Position numbers and translations under genes: made by a program. 36,808 bases of DNA from JAGZEG01 sp963930185 (GTDB taxonomy: Bacteria > Actinomycetota > Coriobacteriia > Coriobacteriales > UMGS124). Of the stretch, positions 25,368-32,311 are shown one piece after another (within the stretch, counting starts at the first letter, position 1; every line of letters begins with the position of its first letter). The notes under the pieces are model-generated. The model worked only from the letters and a program-made list of their open reading frames with translations. It made no database searches and was not told where the DNA came from. The stretch spans positions 1 through 36,808 of the forward strand of contig CAWVLT010000076.1 of assembly GCA_963930185.1 (NCBI GenBank). Reading direction: 5' to 3'.

Positions 25368-25691
25368 ATGAGCGCCGAATACATGCACGTCGGAATCCCC
25401 GTGGTCAACAAGAAGCCGGGCATGGTCTACAACGACTGGGGCGGCTTCTGGGTCAACGAGAGCGTCGACGAGTACGACTACAAGATCGAGTACCTCAAGT
25501 TCGAGGAGGGCACGCGCTTTCCTGAGATCCTGGCCAAGCAGCCGCATGTGGCCTATAAGGTCGACGACATGGATCCCTACATCGCCGACGCCGACCGCGT
25601 GATCTTTGGCCCGGAGGCCCTGGGCGATAACGTGCGCCTGGCCTTCGTCGTGAAGGACGACGCCATCATCGAGCTCTACGAGGAGAAGTAG
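25368..25691 (+). CDS. Small VOC/glyoxalase-fold-like protein
   Basis: 107 residues, last gene of the aldolase-DhaL-DhaK operon (8 bp after dhaK, AGGAG before ATG). It begins YMHVGIPVVNKKPGM, has PHVAYKVDDMDPYI in the middle and ends AIIELYEEK. His, His and Glu at these points match the metal-ligand positions of the vicinal-oxygen-chelate fold, where HVGI and the final E are typical. Family members isomerise or cleave reactive carbonyl compounds; it could be an epimerase or isomerase for the operon's sugar, or a methylglyoxal-type detoxifier. The assignment rests on motif pattern only. Confidence 0.6.
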   Translation: MSAEYMHVGIPVVNKKPGMVYNDWGGFWVNESVDEYDYKIEYLKFEEGTRFPEILAKQPHVAYKVDDMDPYIADADRVIFGPEALGDNVRLAFVVKDDAIIELYEEK

Positions 25692-25836
25692 CGCGCGGAC
25701 AGGCGTGGGATGCGCGTGGATGGTGTGTGTGATGCGTGCGGCGCCTCAGCCTGCGGAATCCACGCGGGCCGGGGCGCTGCTGTCATGTCGTTGCCATCCC
25801 GACGGCTTGTCGGCGAATTGCTTGGGAAAGCCTAGC

Positions 25837-26441
25837 CTATTCATCGGGTGTCTCTTGGGCGTCTGCCCCGTGGTCGTGGGCTGCGCCCTCCTCAGCACGC
25901 TGGGCTTCTGCTGTGTCGGCAAGGCTGTATACACGCCAGCGAGAGCCACCAGATGACACGATCGCCCCCTCGTTCACGAGTTCTCGTAGGTAGTCGCTCG
26001 TTCTTGAGAGACCCAAGTTTATGTGCTGCGAGATGTCTGCTCTGCTAAGAGGGGCTTGCGATGCGGACAGGCACTCGATGATTGCCTGGCGCGTCGCTTT
26101 GGTCTTGCCAGTTGCTCGCGTCCGATTTTCGCGTCCGATTTTCGCGTCCGATTTTCGCGTCCGGTTTTCGCGTCCGATTTTTGCGTCTCGTTTTTGACTT
26201 GGATGGATTGCCTTGGCTGGCATCGTTTTGCCTGGCTGTTACGTACTCGACCTGCGACCCGGGACGATGGAATACCACGGTGGTTTCGTCGTTGTATTGA
26301 CGATACTCAACCTTCACACCAGCTACGTCGCACGTCTGCTTGATGCGCCTCACGCCGCTGCCGAAGGCCTCGATGTATCCGTCGCGAAACAGCGCCTGCG
26401 CGAGGTTGGGGTTGCGGCTGCCGGATGCCTTCTGGGCTCCG
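25837..26441 (-). pseudogene. Remnant of an AlbA/RecG-like ATPase-type transcriptional regulator (frameshifted, 5' truncated)
   Basis: Just after the kinase stop codon (26442) the minus strand reads SRNPNLAQALFRDGYIEAFGSGVRRIK, in two pieces SRNPNLAQALF and RDGYIEAFGSGVRRIK, a hallmark of the HATPase_c_4 domain in AlbA_2/RecG-like regulators. It continues to 26045 in that frame. A winged-helix C-terminus (QAIIECLSASQAPLSRADISQHI, to 25837) is in another frame. The two frames meet in a 13-bp tandem repeat (26116-26193). The N-terminal AlbA domain is missing and no start codon is visible, so it is a decayed gene that now lies against the downstream end of the kinase gene. Confidence 0.75.
26116..26193. 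repeat. 13-bp tandem repeat, six units
   Basis: Unit TCGCGTCCGATTT. Units 1-3 and 5 are identical, unit 4 has one mismatch and unit 6 three. Because 13 is one more than a multiple of three, each gain or loss of a unit changes reading frame. Three units make a 13-residue periodic basic peptide (DAKIGRENRTRKS type) in every frame. Loss of exactly one unit would join the two domains of the flanking remnant. Confidence 0.85.
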
Positions 26442-27350
26442 TCAGGAGCCTGCGCGGCCCATGTCGAGGGTCACGCTGAGCATGTTGCCCTCGAGATGGG
26501 CGTCGATCCCCATGCCCATGGCGTGGGCGAGGTTGGCCGCCACCGACAGGCCCAGGCCGCTGCCGGCCGTGGCGCGCGACGCGTCCGCCTGGTAGAACCG
26601 CTCGAACAGGCGGTCCACGTCGATCGTCGTGGGATCGGCCACGGCGTTTGACACGGTCAGCGTGACGCGACTGACCGTGGCTCGCTCGGTGATCGCCGGG
26701 GCTGACGTCCCGTGGCGCAGGGCGTTCACGACTAGGTTGTCCAGGATCCGTGCGAGGGCCTCGCGGTCGGCTTCGACCATCGGTGCGTCATCGTCAAAGG
26801 AGACCTCAGGCTCCCAGCTGCGCCCCTCGAAGGCGGGGTACTGGCCGATCAGGGCCTCCTCCACGAGCGGCCGCAGGGTCAGCGGCTCAAGCTCGAGCTC
26901 CAGATCCGGATCGGCCGACTTGGCGTAGGCGAAGAGCTGGTCGAGCAGCTCGCAGGTGGCGTCGATGCGCCGGGCTGCAGCCTCGAGGTGCCGGGCGCGC
27001 GCCGCGGGGTCGTCCTCGCCGGACGCGAGCTGCAGGTAGCCCTTCGCCCCGGTGAGCGGGGTGCGGATGTCGTGCGAGAGGGCCGACAGGTCGCGCTGGA
27101 ACTCCCGCTGGTGGCGCAGCGCCTCCACGTGAGCCTGCGCGCTGCGGTCGAGCTCGCCGTTTATCGCGTCGGCGAGCGCGGTCACGCCGGGCGCGGTGCC
27201 GGCGGTGGCACGCGCGTTGCCCTGCGGCTCGCGTTTGCGCAGGAAGGTGGTGAGACGGCGCAGGTCCCAGGCGTAGCACGCACAGGACAGCAGGGTGCCC
27301 ATGCCGAGCCCGATCACGAGCAGGACGAGCGAGACGAGGCTGGGATCCAT
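26442..27350 (-). CDS. Sensor histidine kinase (single membrane segment)
   Basis: 302 residues. One N-terminal membrane segment (about 5-28) and almost no extracellular part, so it probably senses through the membrane or the linked transporter. The DHp box is LSHDIRTPLTGAKGY with phospho-acceptor His93. The ATP-binding N box is RILDNLVVNALRHG, and the G box reads GSGLGLSVAANL. AGGAGG lies 5 bases before ATG 27350; the GTG at 27356 is part of that site. It ends the operon of ATPase, permease and kinase. The response regulator at 29610 is its likely partner. Small kinases of this type with BcrA-like ABC exporters often respond to cell-wall-active peptides. Confidence 0.88.
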   Translation of the reverse strand: MDPSLVSLVLLVIGLGMGTLLSCACYAWDLRRLTTFLRKREPQGNARATAGTAPGVTALADAINGELDRSAQAHVEALRHQREFQRDLSALSHDIRTPLTGAKGYLQLASGEDDPAARARHLEAAARRIDATCELLDQLFAYAKSADPDLELELEPLTLRPLVEEALIGQYPAFEGRSWEPEVSFDDDAPMVEADREALARILDNLVVNALRHGTSAPAITERATVSRVTLTVSNAVADPTTIDVDRLFERFYQADASRATAGSGLGLSVAANLAHAMGMGIDAHLEGNMLSVTLDMGRAGS

Positions 27351-27404
27351 GGGCACCTCCTGGTGGGCGCTGACGCGGCTGGCGGTTTCGTGCAGGGGTT
27401 GCTG

Positions 27405-28289
27405 CTAGACGTCGTGCCTTCTGGCGATGGCGAGCACGAGCGCGCCTCCCAGCACGATCCAGATGATACCAGTCAGGATGGCCTGCGGGGCGGGGTCGAT
27501 GGTGAGCGCGCGCGAGGCGGCACCCCAGACGTCGGCGGCGGTGGCGGAGACGATCTGGCTGCCCATGCCCAGGTTGGAGAGGGCAGAGGACGGCATCCAC
27601 ACGCTGAGCGTCTCGAGCGCCGGCGCGATAGGCTCCAAAAAGCTCAGGATGCCGCCGCTGGAGTAGGCCAGGCCCATGAGCAGCTGCGGTATCATGCTGA
27701 AACAAAAGCAGAACGCCACGATGTAGCATACCGGGTTGATGCGCGTCGCGTACACCATGACCAGCGAGAGCACGGCGAGCGCCCAGGTGTTGAGCCAGGT
27801 TCCCACGCACCACACAAGCACGCCCGGCAGCGTGTCCGAGGCCGTGAACGTGGCGCCCACGACCAGCATGCACACAATCACGAGGACGCTTGCGAGGGCG
27901 ATGACGATCGCGGAGAGCACGCCGGCGAAGGCGATCTTGCCCAAGATGTAGGACATCCTGCCGGTGCGCGCGGAGAGGACGGACTTGGCAAAGCCGCTCT
28001 TGAGGTCAGCGAGGGCAAGTTCCACCGTCATGAACGTGACGCACAGCGTGAGCAGGCTGCCGGCCATGTCCGCGATGCATTGGGTGGGCGTGCCGAACGT
28101 TATGATGCTCGACAGCGTGATGCCCGAGAGCTCCAGTTGGCCGCCGATTCGCGGTGACTGGAGCACGAGGGCCAAGGTGGCGTACAGCGCGTAGATAACG
28201 ACGAGCGCCAGACCGTACTGCCACAGCGACCCGCGCAGCCCGCGCGGGCGCGTGATGCGGTAGAGGTCGGACTTGATGAGGTTCAGCAT
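27405..28289 (-). CDS. ABC-2 type transporter permease
   Basis: 294 residues with about six membrane segments. The first follows a short cytoplasmic start (LIKSDLYRITRPRG) typical of ABC-2 permeases of lantibiotic or bacitracin exporters. The gene begins 12 bp after the ATPase stop, with AAGGAG before ATG. It would form the membrane half of the exporter encoded with 28302-29258. The exported compound is unknown; defence against peptide antibiotics is the usual role of this arrangement. Confidence 0.85.
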   Translation of the reverse strand: MLNLIKSDLYRITRPRGLRGSLWQYGLALVVIYALYATLALVLQSPRIGGQLELSGITLSSIITFGTPTQCIADMAGSLLTLCVTFMTVELALADLKSGFAKSVLSARTGRMSYILGKIAFAGVLSAIVIALASVLVIVCMLVVGATFTASDTLPGVLVWCVGTWLNTWALAVLSLVMVYATRINPVCYIVAFCFCFSMIPQLLMGLAYSSGGILSFLEPIAPALETLSVWMPSSALSNLGMGSQIVSATAADVWGAASRALTIDPAPQAILTGIIWIVLGGALVLAIARRHDV

Positions 28290-28301
28290 GGGATGCGCTC
28301 C

Positions 28302-29258
28302 TTAATCCATGAGTTCCACGAAGTAGCTCTCGATGTCACGCTCCAGGACGGTGAGCTCGAGCACCACCTGGTCGGCGTCATGGAGGACGCGCGACACCTC
28401 CTGGGCGACGGCCGCGCTGTCGGTCGTCTCGCCGCCTTTCGCGTGCGCCCCGCCGGCCGCTGGGCTGACGACGACCGCCTGGTCGGGCTCGACGCGCAGG
28501 CTCGTGCCCGGCAGACGCTCCTCCAGGATCGCGAGCGTGCGAGCAGGGTCGGCGGTCCTCACGCGCACGGCATTCACGCAGGTGGCGTGCAGCTCCTCGT
28601 CGGTGAACTCACGCACCATGCGCCCGGCGCGGATCACGCCGAAGCGCGTGCAGACGCGCATGAGCTGGTCGAGCACGTGACTCGAGATCACGATGGTCAT
28701 CGCGCGCTCCTGGTTCAGGCGCACGAGCATGCGGCGCAGGTCGCGCGTGGTCTGGGGGTCGATGCCATTGAACGGCTCGTCGAGCAGCAAAAGCTCGGGC
28801 GACCCCACCAGGGCAAGGGCCAGCCCCAGCCGCTGCTTCATGCCCTGCGAGAAGTGCTTGACCTTGCGCGTGCCGGCATCCTGGAGCCCCACGAGCGAGA
28901 TGAGCTCGGCCACCTGCTCGCGCGGGTGGATCACGCCCAGGGCCAGCGCCTTCTGCATGAGGTTCTCGGTCGCGGAGAAGTTGGGCAGCGCGCCGGGCTC
29001 CTCGATGAGGGCGCCGATGCGCGAGGGCGCGCCCGAGAAGCTGCCGGGCCGGCGAGAAGCGTCCTCGCCCAGCACCGTGAGGGTGCCCGAGCTGGGCTTG
29101 ACCAGCCCCGTGGCCATCTTCATGGTGGTGGACTTTCCGGCGCCGTTCTTGCCGACGAAGCCGTAGATGTCGCCTGCCGCGACGTGCATGTCGAGCGCGT
29201 CGACAACTGCGCGCGCCCCGTAGCGCTTGATGAGGCCGCGTGCCTCTATCACGTTCAT
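28302..29258 (-). CDS. ABC transporter ATP-binding protein (BcrA type)
   Basis: 318 residues. Walker A is GKNGAGKST (about 36-44), signature FSQGMKQRLGLALAL, Walker B LLLLDEPFNGID and switch His in ISSHVL. The C-terminal part after about 215 is a divergent regulatory extension with a low-complexity loop (SPAAGGAHAKGG). GGAGG precedes the ATG. It is co-transcribed with the permease and the kinase. Confidence 0.9.
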   Translation of the reverse strand: MNVIEARGLIKRYGARAVVDALDMHVAAGDIYGFVGKNGAGKSTTMKMATGLVKPSSGTLTVLGEDASRRPGSFSGAPSRIGALIEEPGALPNFSATENLMQKALALGVIHPREQVAELISLVGLQDAGTRKVKHFSQGMKQRLGLALALVGSPELLLLDEPFNGIDPQTTRDLRRMLVRLNQERAMTIVISSHVLDQLMRVCTRFGVIRAGRMVREFTDEELHATCVNAVRVRTADPARTLAILEERLPGTSLRVEPDQAVVVSPAAGGAHAKGGETTDSAAVAQEVSRVLHDADQVVLELTVLERDIESYFVELMD

Positions 29259-29609
29259 GGTGCCTCCAATCCGTGAGATGCGGGTCTGTGGGGAGCAGGC
29301 GGCTGGGCTTCTCGCTTTGTCGTGGCGGCCGCCCCAGTCGCCGGCTCCGTGCTTGCTGACCCCAGTATGGAGGGCGACTCTTGAGAAACATTTGTCCGGA
29401 ACTTAAGAAAGGATAAAGGCGAAAGGGTAAAGACGGGGCGGAGCTGGGTGGGGGCGCAGACGGCCGGGGGATGGTCCGGCTCGTTGCCGCGCGCTCAGGC
29501 CCGGCAGGGGCCCGCCGGGGCCGTCGGGATCGCCGCGGCCGCCTTGGCCGCCGGGCCTGCCGAAATCGACGGGGTCCGCGGGGGAGGGGCACCTGGAGGC
29601 CCAACGGCC
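29259..29609. other. Intergenic region between the response regulator and the ABC operon
   Basis: About 350 bp with no gene. Its GC-rich half (29490-29580) has overlapping inverted repeats of GGCCCG/CCGCCGGGCC type that could stop transcription from the regulator gene. Nearer the ATPase, at about 29402-29425, the minus strand has three CCTTT blocks at 7-bp steps, a possible regulator-binding tract. A -10-like CATACT (minus strand, 29364-29369) may start the ABC operon separately. Confidence 0.35.
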
Positions 29610-30374
29610 CTATGCCTGCTCCTCCACGAGCTTGAACCCCATGCCCCACACCGTCTTGATGTAGCCGTCGGTGCCCGTGGGCTTGAGCTTGGCACGGATG
29701 TTGGAGACGTGAACGTTCACCGTGTTGTCATCGGCGGCGTAAGGCTCGCCCCACGCACGCTCAAAGAGTTCCGCCTTGGAGAAGACGCGCCGGGGGTGCT
29801 CCATGAGCGCCTCCACGATGTTGAACTCGATGCGGGTGAGCTCAACCGGCAGCCCGTCGACGGCGAAGGTGCGCGCGTCGGGGTCGAGCTCCCAGGCACG
29901 GAAGCGCAGGGCAGCCGAGGGGTTGGCGTCTTGTACCTGGCCGCTTGTTGCCTTGCCGCCTTGCGCGCCGTGGTTGGCGGCGTCATCCTCGCGTCCGCGG
30001 AGGGCCCGATGGCGCAGCTGGACCTGGATGCGCGCCACCAGCTCGTCAAGGTCGAACGGCTTGGTGAGGTAGTCGTCGGCACCCAGACCCAGCAGGCTCA
30101 CGCGGTCCGACGCCGCCGTGCGCGCCGAGATCACGATGATCGGGACGTGCGCGTCGCGCTGCCTGACGAGGGTGACGAGCTCTTCGCCGCAGAGCCCCGG
30201 CAGCATGAGGTCGGAGAGCACCACGTCAAAGGCGCGTGTGGGGTCGGTGAGCAAAAGGCGCGCCTCGCTGCCCGAGAACGCCTGCGTGCACGCAAAGCCG
30301 CAGCGTGCGAGATGCGTGGCGACGATCTGGTTGATGTCGGCGTTGTCCTCGACGATGAGCACGCGTGTGGGCAT
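29610..30374 (-). CDS. OmpR-family response regulator
   Basis: 254 residues. The receiver domain (about 3-118) has phospho-acceptor Asp55 in VVLSDLMLPG, Ser83 in VISAR and Lys105 in TKPF. A polar linker of about 30 residues (Asp/Gly/Gln-rich) is longer than usual. The C-terminal winged helix contains TRIEFNIVEALMEHPRRVFSK and VHVSNIRAKL. It likely controls the ABC exporter operon and is phosphorylated by the kinase at 26442. A minus-strand promoter lies upstream. Confidence 0.92.
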   Translation of the reverse strand: MPTRVLIVEDNADINQIVATHLARCGFACTQAFSGSEARLLLTDPTRAFDVVLSDLMLPGLCGEELVTLVRQRDAHVPIIVISARTAASDRVSLLGLGADDYLTKPFDLDELVARIQVQLRHRALRGREDDAANHGAQGGKATSGQVQDANPSAALRFRAWELDPDARTFAVDGLPVELTRIEFNIVEALMEHPRRVFSKAELFERAWGEPYAADDNTVNVHVSNIRAKLKPTGTDGYIKTVWGMGFKLVEEQA

Positions 30375-30405
30375 GGGGCTCGCCTCTCTCGGTCTTTTGG
30401 TCTTG

Positions 30406-30466
30406 GCGCCCGGCGCGGACGCGGGCCGGGCGCAGTTGGGTACTGCTGGGTACGGCGCACATTATA
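30406..30466 (-). promoter_or_regulatory. Response-regulator promoter with leader hairpin
   Basis: On the minus strand a consensus TATAAT lies at 30466-30461, about 90 bp before the start codon, without a good -35. The leader then contains a 9-bp hairpin (GCGCCCGGC at 30406-30414 with GCCGGGCGC at 30425-30433). The hairpin may affect message stability or attenuation. Confidence 0.5.
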
Positions 30467-30676
30467 GGGCAGGCTGGGGGCAGGCTGGAGCGGGGGCGTC
30501 TGGTGGGATGCGCGAGTCTTTTGCCGCATGGCTTGACACGCTCGGCTCGCGTGATACTGCGAAGCAAACTTTACGTGAAACGGGCATCGTGGCGAAGGCC
30601 TACTACGAGCGGCACATCTAATGGCGCGTCAAGGCCGCGCCGCGACGCCGTGAAGGGCACCTGGGGTGGCACGTTG

Positions 30677-30685
30677 TGATATGAT
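30677..30685 (+). promoter_or_regulatory. Extended -10 promoter of the EamA transporter gene
   Basis: TGATATGAT (30677-30685) is a TGn plus TATGAT extended -10 element with no obvious -35 box. Transcription would begin near 30692. The rest of 30375-30728 has no convincing gene. Confidence 0.55.
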
Positions 30686-30746
30686 GCCCCGCTGTCCCAG
30701 AGCCGCACGTGCCCGTTCTTCGACGAGGATGAGGTTGAGTAACGCG

Positions 30747-31751
30747 ATGTCTTTCACGCCGTCTGATTCCAGTGGGTCGTCTGTCGAGCCCTCTGCCATG
30801 CCCACTGCACCGGGCGGTGGCGCGTCACGCCTCAACTCCGTCCCCACACTCGTCTACAAGCTCCTGCTCGTGGTGGCCACGGCCATCTGGGGCTACTCGT
30901 TCGTGGTGATGAAGGACGTCGTTGCCGTGTTGCCCCCGGCCTGGCTTCTTGGCCTGCGCTTCACCTCCGCCGGCATCATCCTCGCGCTCATCCTGCACCG
31001 GCGAATCGCACGGGCGTTTTCGTCAGGGCCCGGTGTGGGGCGAGTGCTGGGCATGGGCGCGCTGCTCGGCGTGTTTGACTTCTCGGCGTTTCTCACGCAG
31101 ACCATAGGGCTTCAGCACACCACGCCGGGCATCAACGCGTTCCTCACGGCCACGTACTGCGTCATCGTTCCGTTTCTGTGGTGGGTCATCGCGCGCAAGC
31201 GCCCCACGGTGTTCAACATCGCCGCGGCGGTGCTGGCCGTGGCGGGCATCTGGCTCGTGTCCGGGGGAGGCGTGGGCGAGACGTTCTCGCTGGGCCTGGG
31301 CGAGGGCATGACGCTGGTGGGCGCGCTCATGTTCGCCGTGCACATCGTGTTCGTCTCCAAGTTCTCGCGCTTTACCGATGCGCTGGTGCTCACGGCCATC
31401 CAGTTTGTGACCGAAGGCCTGTGCGGCCTTGCGGTTGGCGCCGCCTTTGAGGGGCCGCTGCCCGTGGAAGCGATGACGCTTCAGGTTGTCGGCCAGATGG
31501 CATTCCTGGTCGCCTTTGCCTCCATCGTGGCGTTTGGCATCCAGAACGTGGCGCTGGCATATGTCCCTCCGGCGCAGGCGTCGCTGTTCCTGAGCCTGGA
31601 GTCGGTGTTCGGCGTGGTGTTCTCCGTGGCGCTCTACGGCGAGCGCATCACGCCCATGCTGGCGCTGGGGTTCGTGCTCATCTTCGCCGCCATCATGGTG
31701 AGTGAGGTGTTCTCGCTGAGACGAAGGCCCAGCTCACCTGCGAAGTCCTAG
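30747..31751 (+). CDS. EamA/DMT-family transporter (RhaT/RarD-like)
   Basis: 334 residues with about ten membrane segments in two EamA halves. The second half has the YVPPAQASLFLSLESVFGVVFSV region that ends most DMT carriers (Pro-Ala then a conserved Glu). A Ser/Pro-rich cytoplasmic N-terminus precedes the first segment at about 39. ATG 30747 has only a distant GAGG (12 bases); ATG 30729 is an alternative and would add six residues. Such proteins export or import amino acids, nucleosides or other metabolites; no substrate is indicated. Single-gene unit. Confidence 0.82.
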   Translation: MSFTPSDSSGSSVEPSAMPTAPGGGASRLNSVPTLVYKLLLVVATAIWGYSFVVMKDVVAVLPPAWLLGLRFTSAGIILALILHRRIARAFSSGPGVGRVLGMGALLGVFDFSAFLTQTIGLQHTTPGINAFLTATYCVIVPFLWWVIARKRPTVFNIAAAVLAVAGIWLVSGGGVGETFSLGLGEGMTLVGALMFAVHIVFVSKFSRFTDALVLTAIQFVTEGLCGLAVGAAFEGPLPVEAMTLQVVGQMAFLVAFASIVAFGIQNVALAYVPPAQASLFLSLESVFGVVFSVALYGERITPMLALGFVLIFAAIMVSEVFSLRRRPSSPAKS

Positions 31752-31816
31752 CCGTTGCTTGGCCGGCTGGCATCGCCCTTCTGTCCGCGGAGGTCCTTCG
31801 GTGGCTGCCTTGTGGT

Positions 31817-32012
31817 GTCCGCGCACGAAAAAGTCGCCGCGATGGACAGATATGACGGTTATGAGGGACTTGCACAAGGCAGATGGCTGGCAAGAAGCTG
31901 ATTTCGGGCAATAATCTCATCAGTTAATGAGTCTGATGCGCCATGCCTGCCGACAGACTCCCTCACAACCGAAATGTTTGTCCAGCCCGGCGATTTTTTA
32001 GCGCGCGAACCC
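31817..32012. repeat. Copy B of the ~195-bp inverted-end element
   Basis: Same element as at 1901-2093. Left end GCGATGGACAGATATGACGG and right end CCGAAATGTTTGTCCA form the inverted arms. The arms are joined by a core with GGCTGGCAA, GATTTCG and TCATCAGTTAATGAG. The two copies are clearly related but diverged, with outer sections matching less than the core. This copy lies 66 bp after the transporter gene. Confidence 0.7.
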
Positions 32013-32119
32013 TTCGTGGACATCGCGTGGTTGCCGTGATTGTCTCCGCGCTGCACGATGGCTCGGGGTGACGTCCATACGTATCGGCTGGGTGCCCCAC
32101 GGACGCGGGCGTCTCATAA

Positions 32120-32184
32120 AGAGGATCCCCCTCTCGAGCCGTTTCCTGCTCAACCTTGTGGCAAGATGGCTCGAGAGGGGGATC
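32120..32184. repeat. Perfect 19-bp inverted repeat with 27-base loop
   Basis: The arm at 32120-32138 (begins AGGATCCCCC) is exactly reverse-complemented at 32166-32184. It lies between the 3' ends of the transporter gene and the third reductase. There is no strong T-run, so either a bidirectional terminator or part of a repeat is possible. The rest of 31752-32311 holds only the element above and no gene. Confidence 0.6.
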
Positions 32185-32311
32185 CTGTGTTTCTCAGGCA
32201 ACTCAAGCTAGCTTAAACTTGCTTGGCTTACTTGGCTTGAGTTGCCCTGGTCTACATGCGGTGCGCGGTGCATTCCGTCAGCCGCACGGCCAGGCAGAGC
32301 CGAGGCGCTGC

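Noticed and set aside
26116..26193. Tandem repeat considered as CRISPR
   Set aside because: Units are 13 bp, directly abutting and without spacers.
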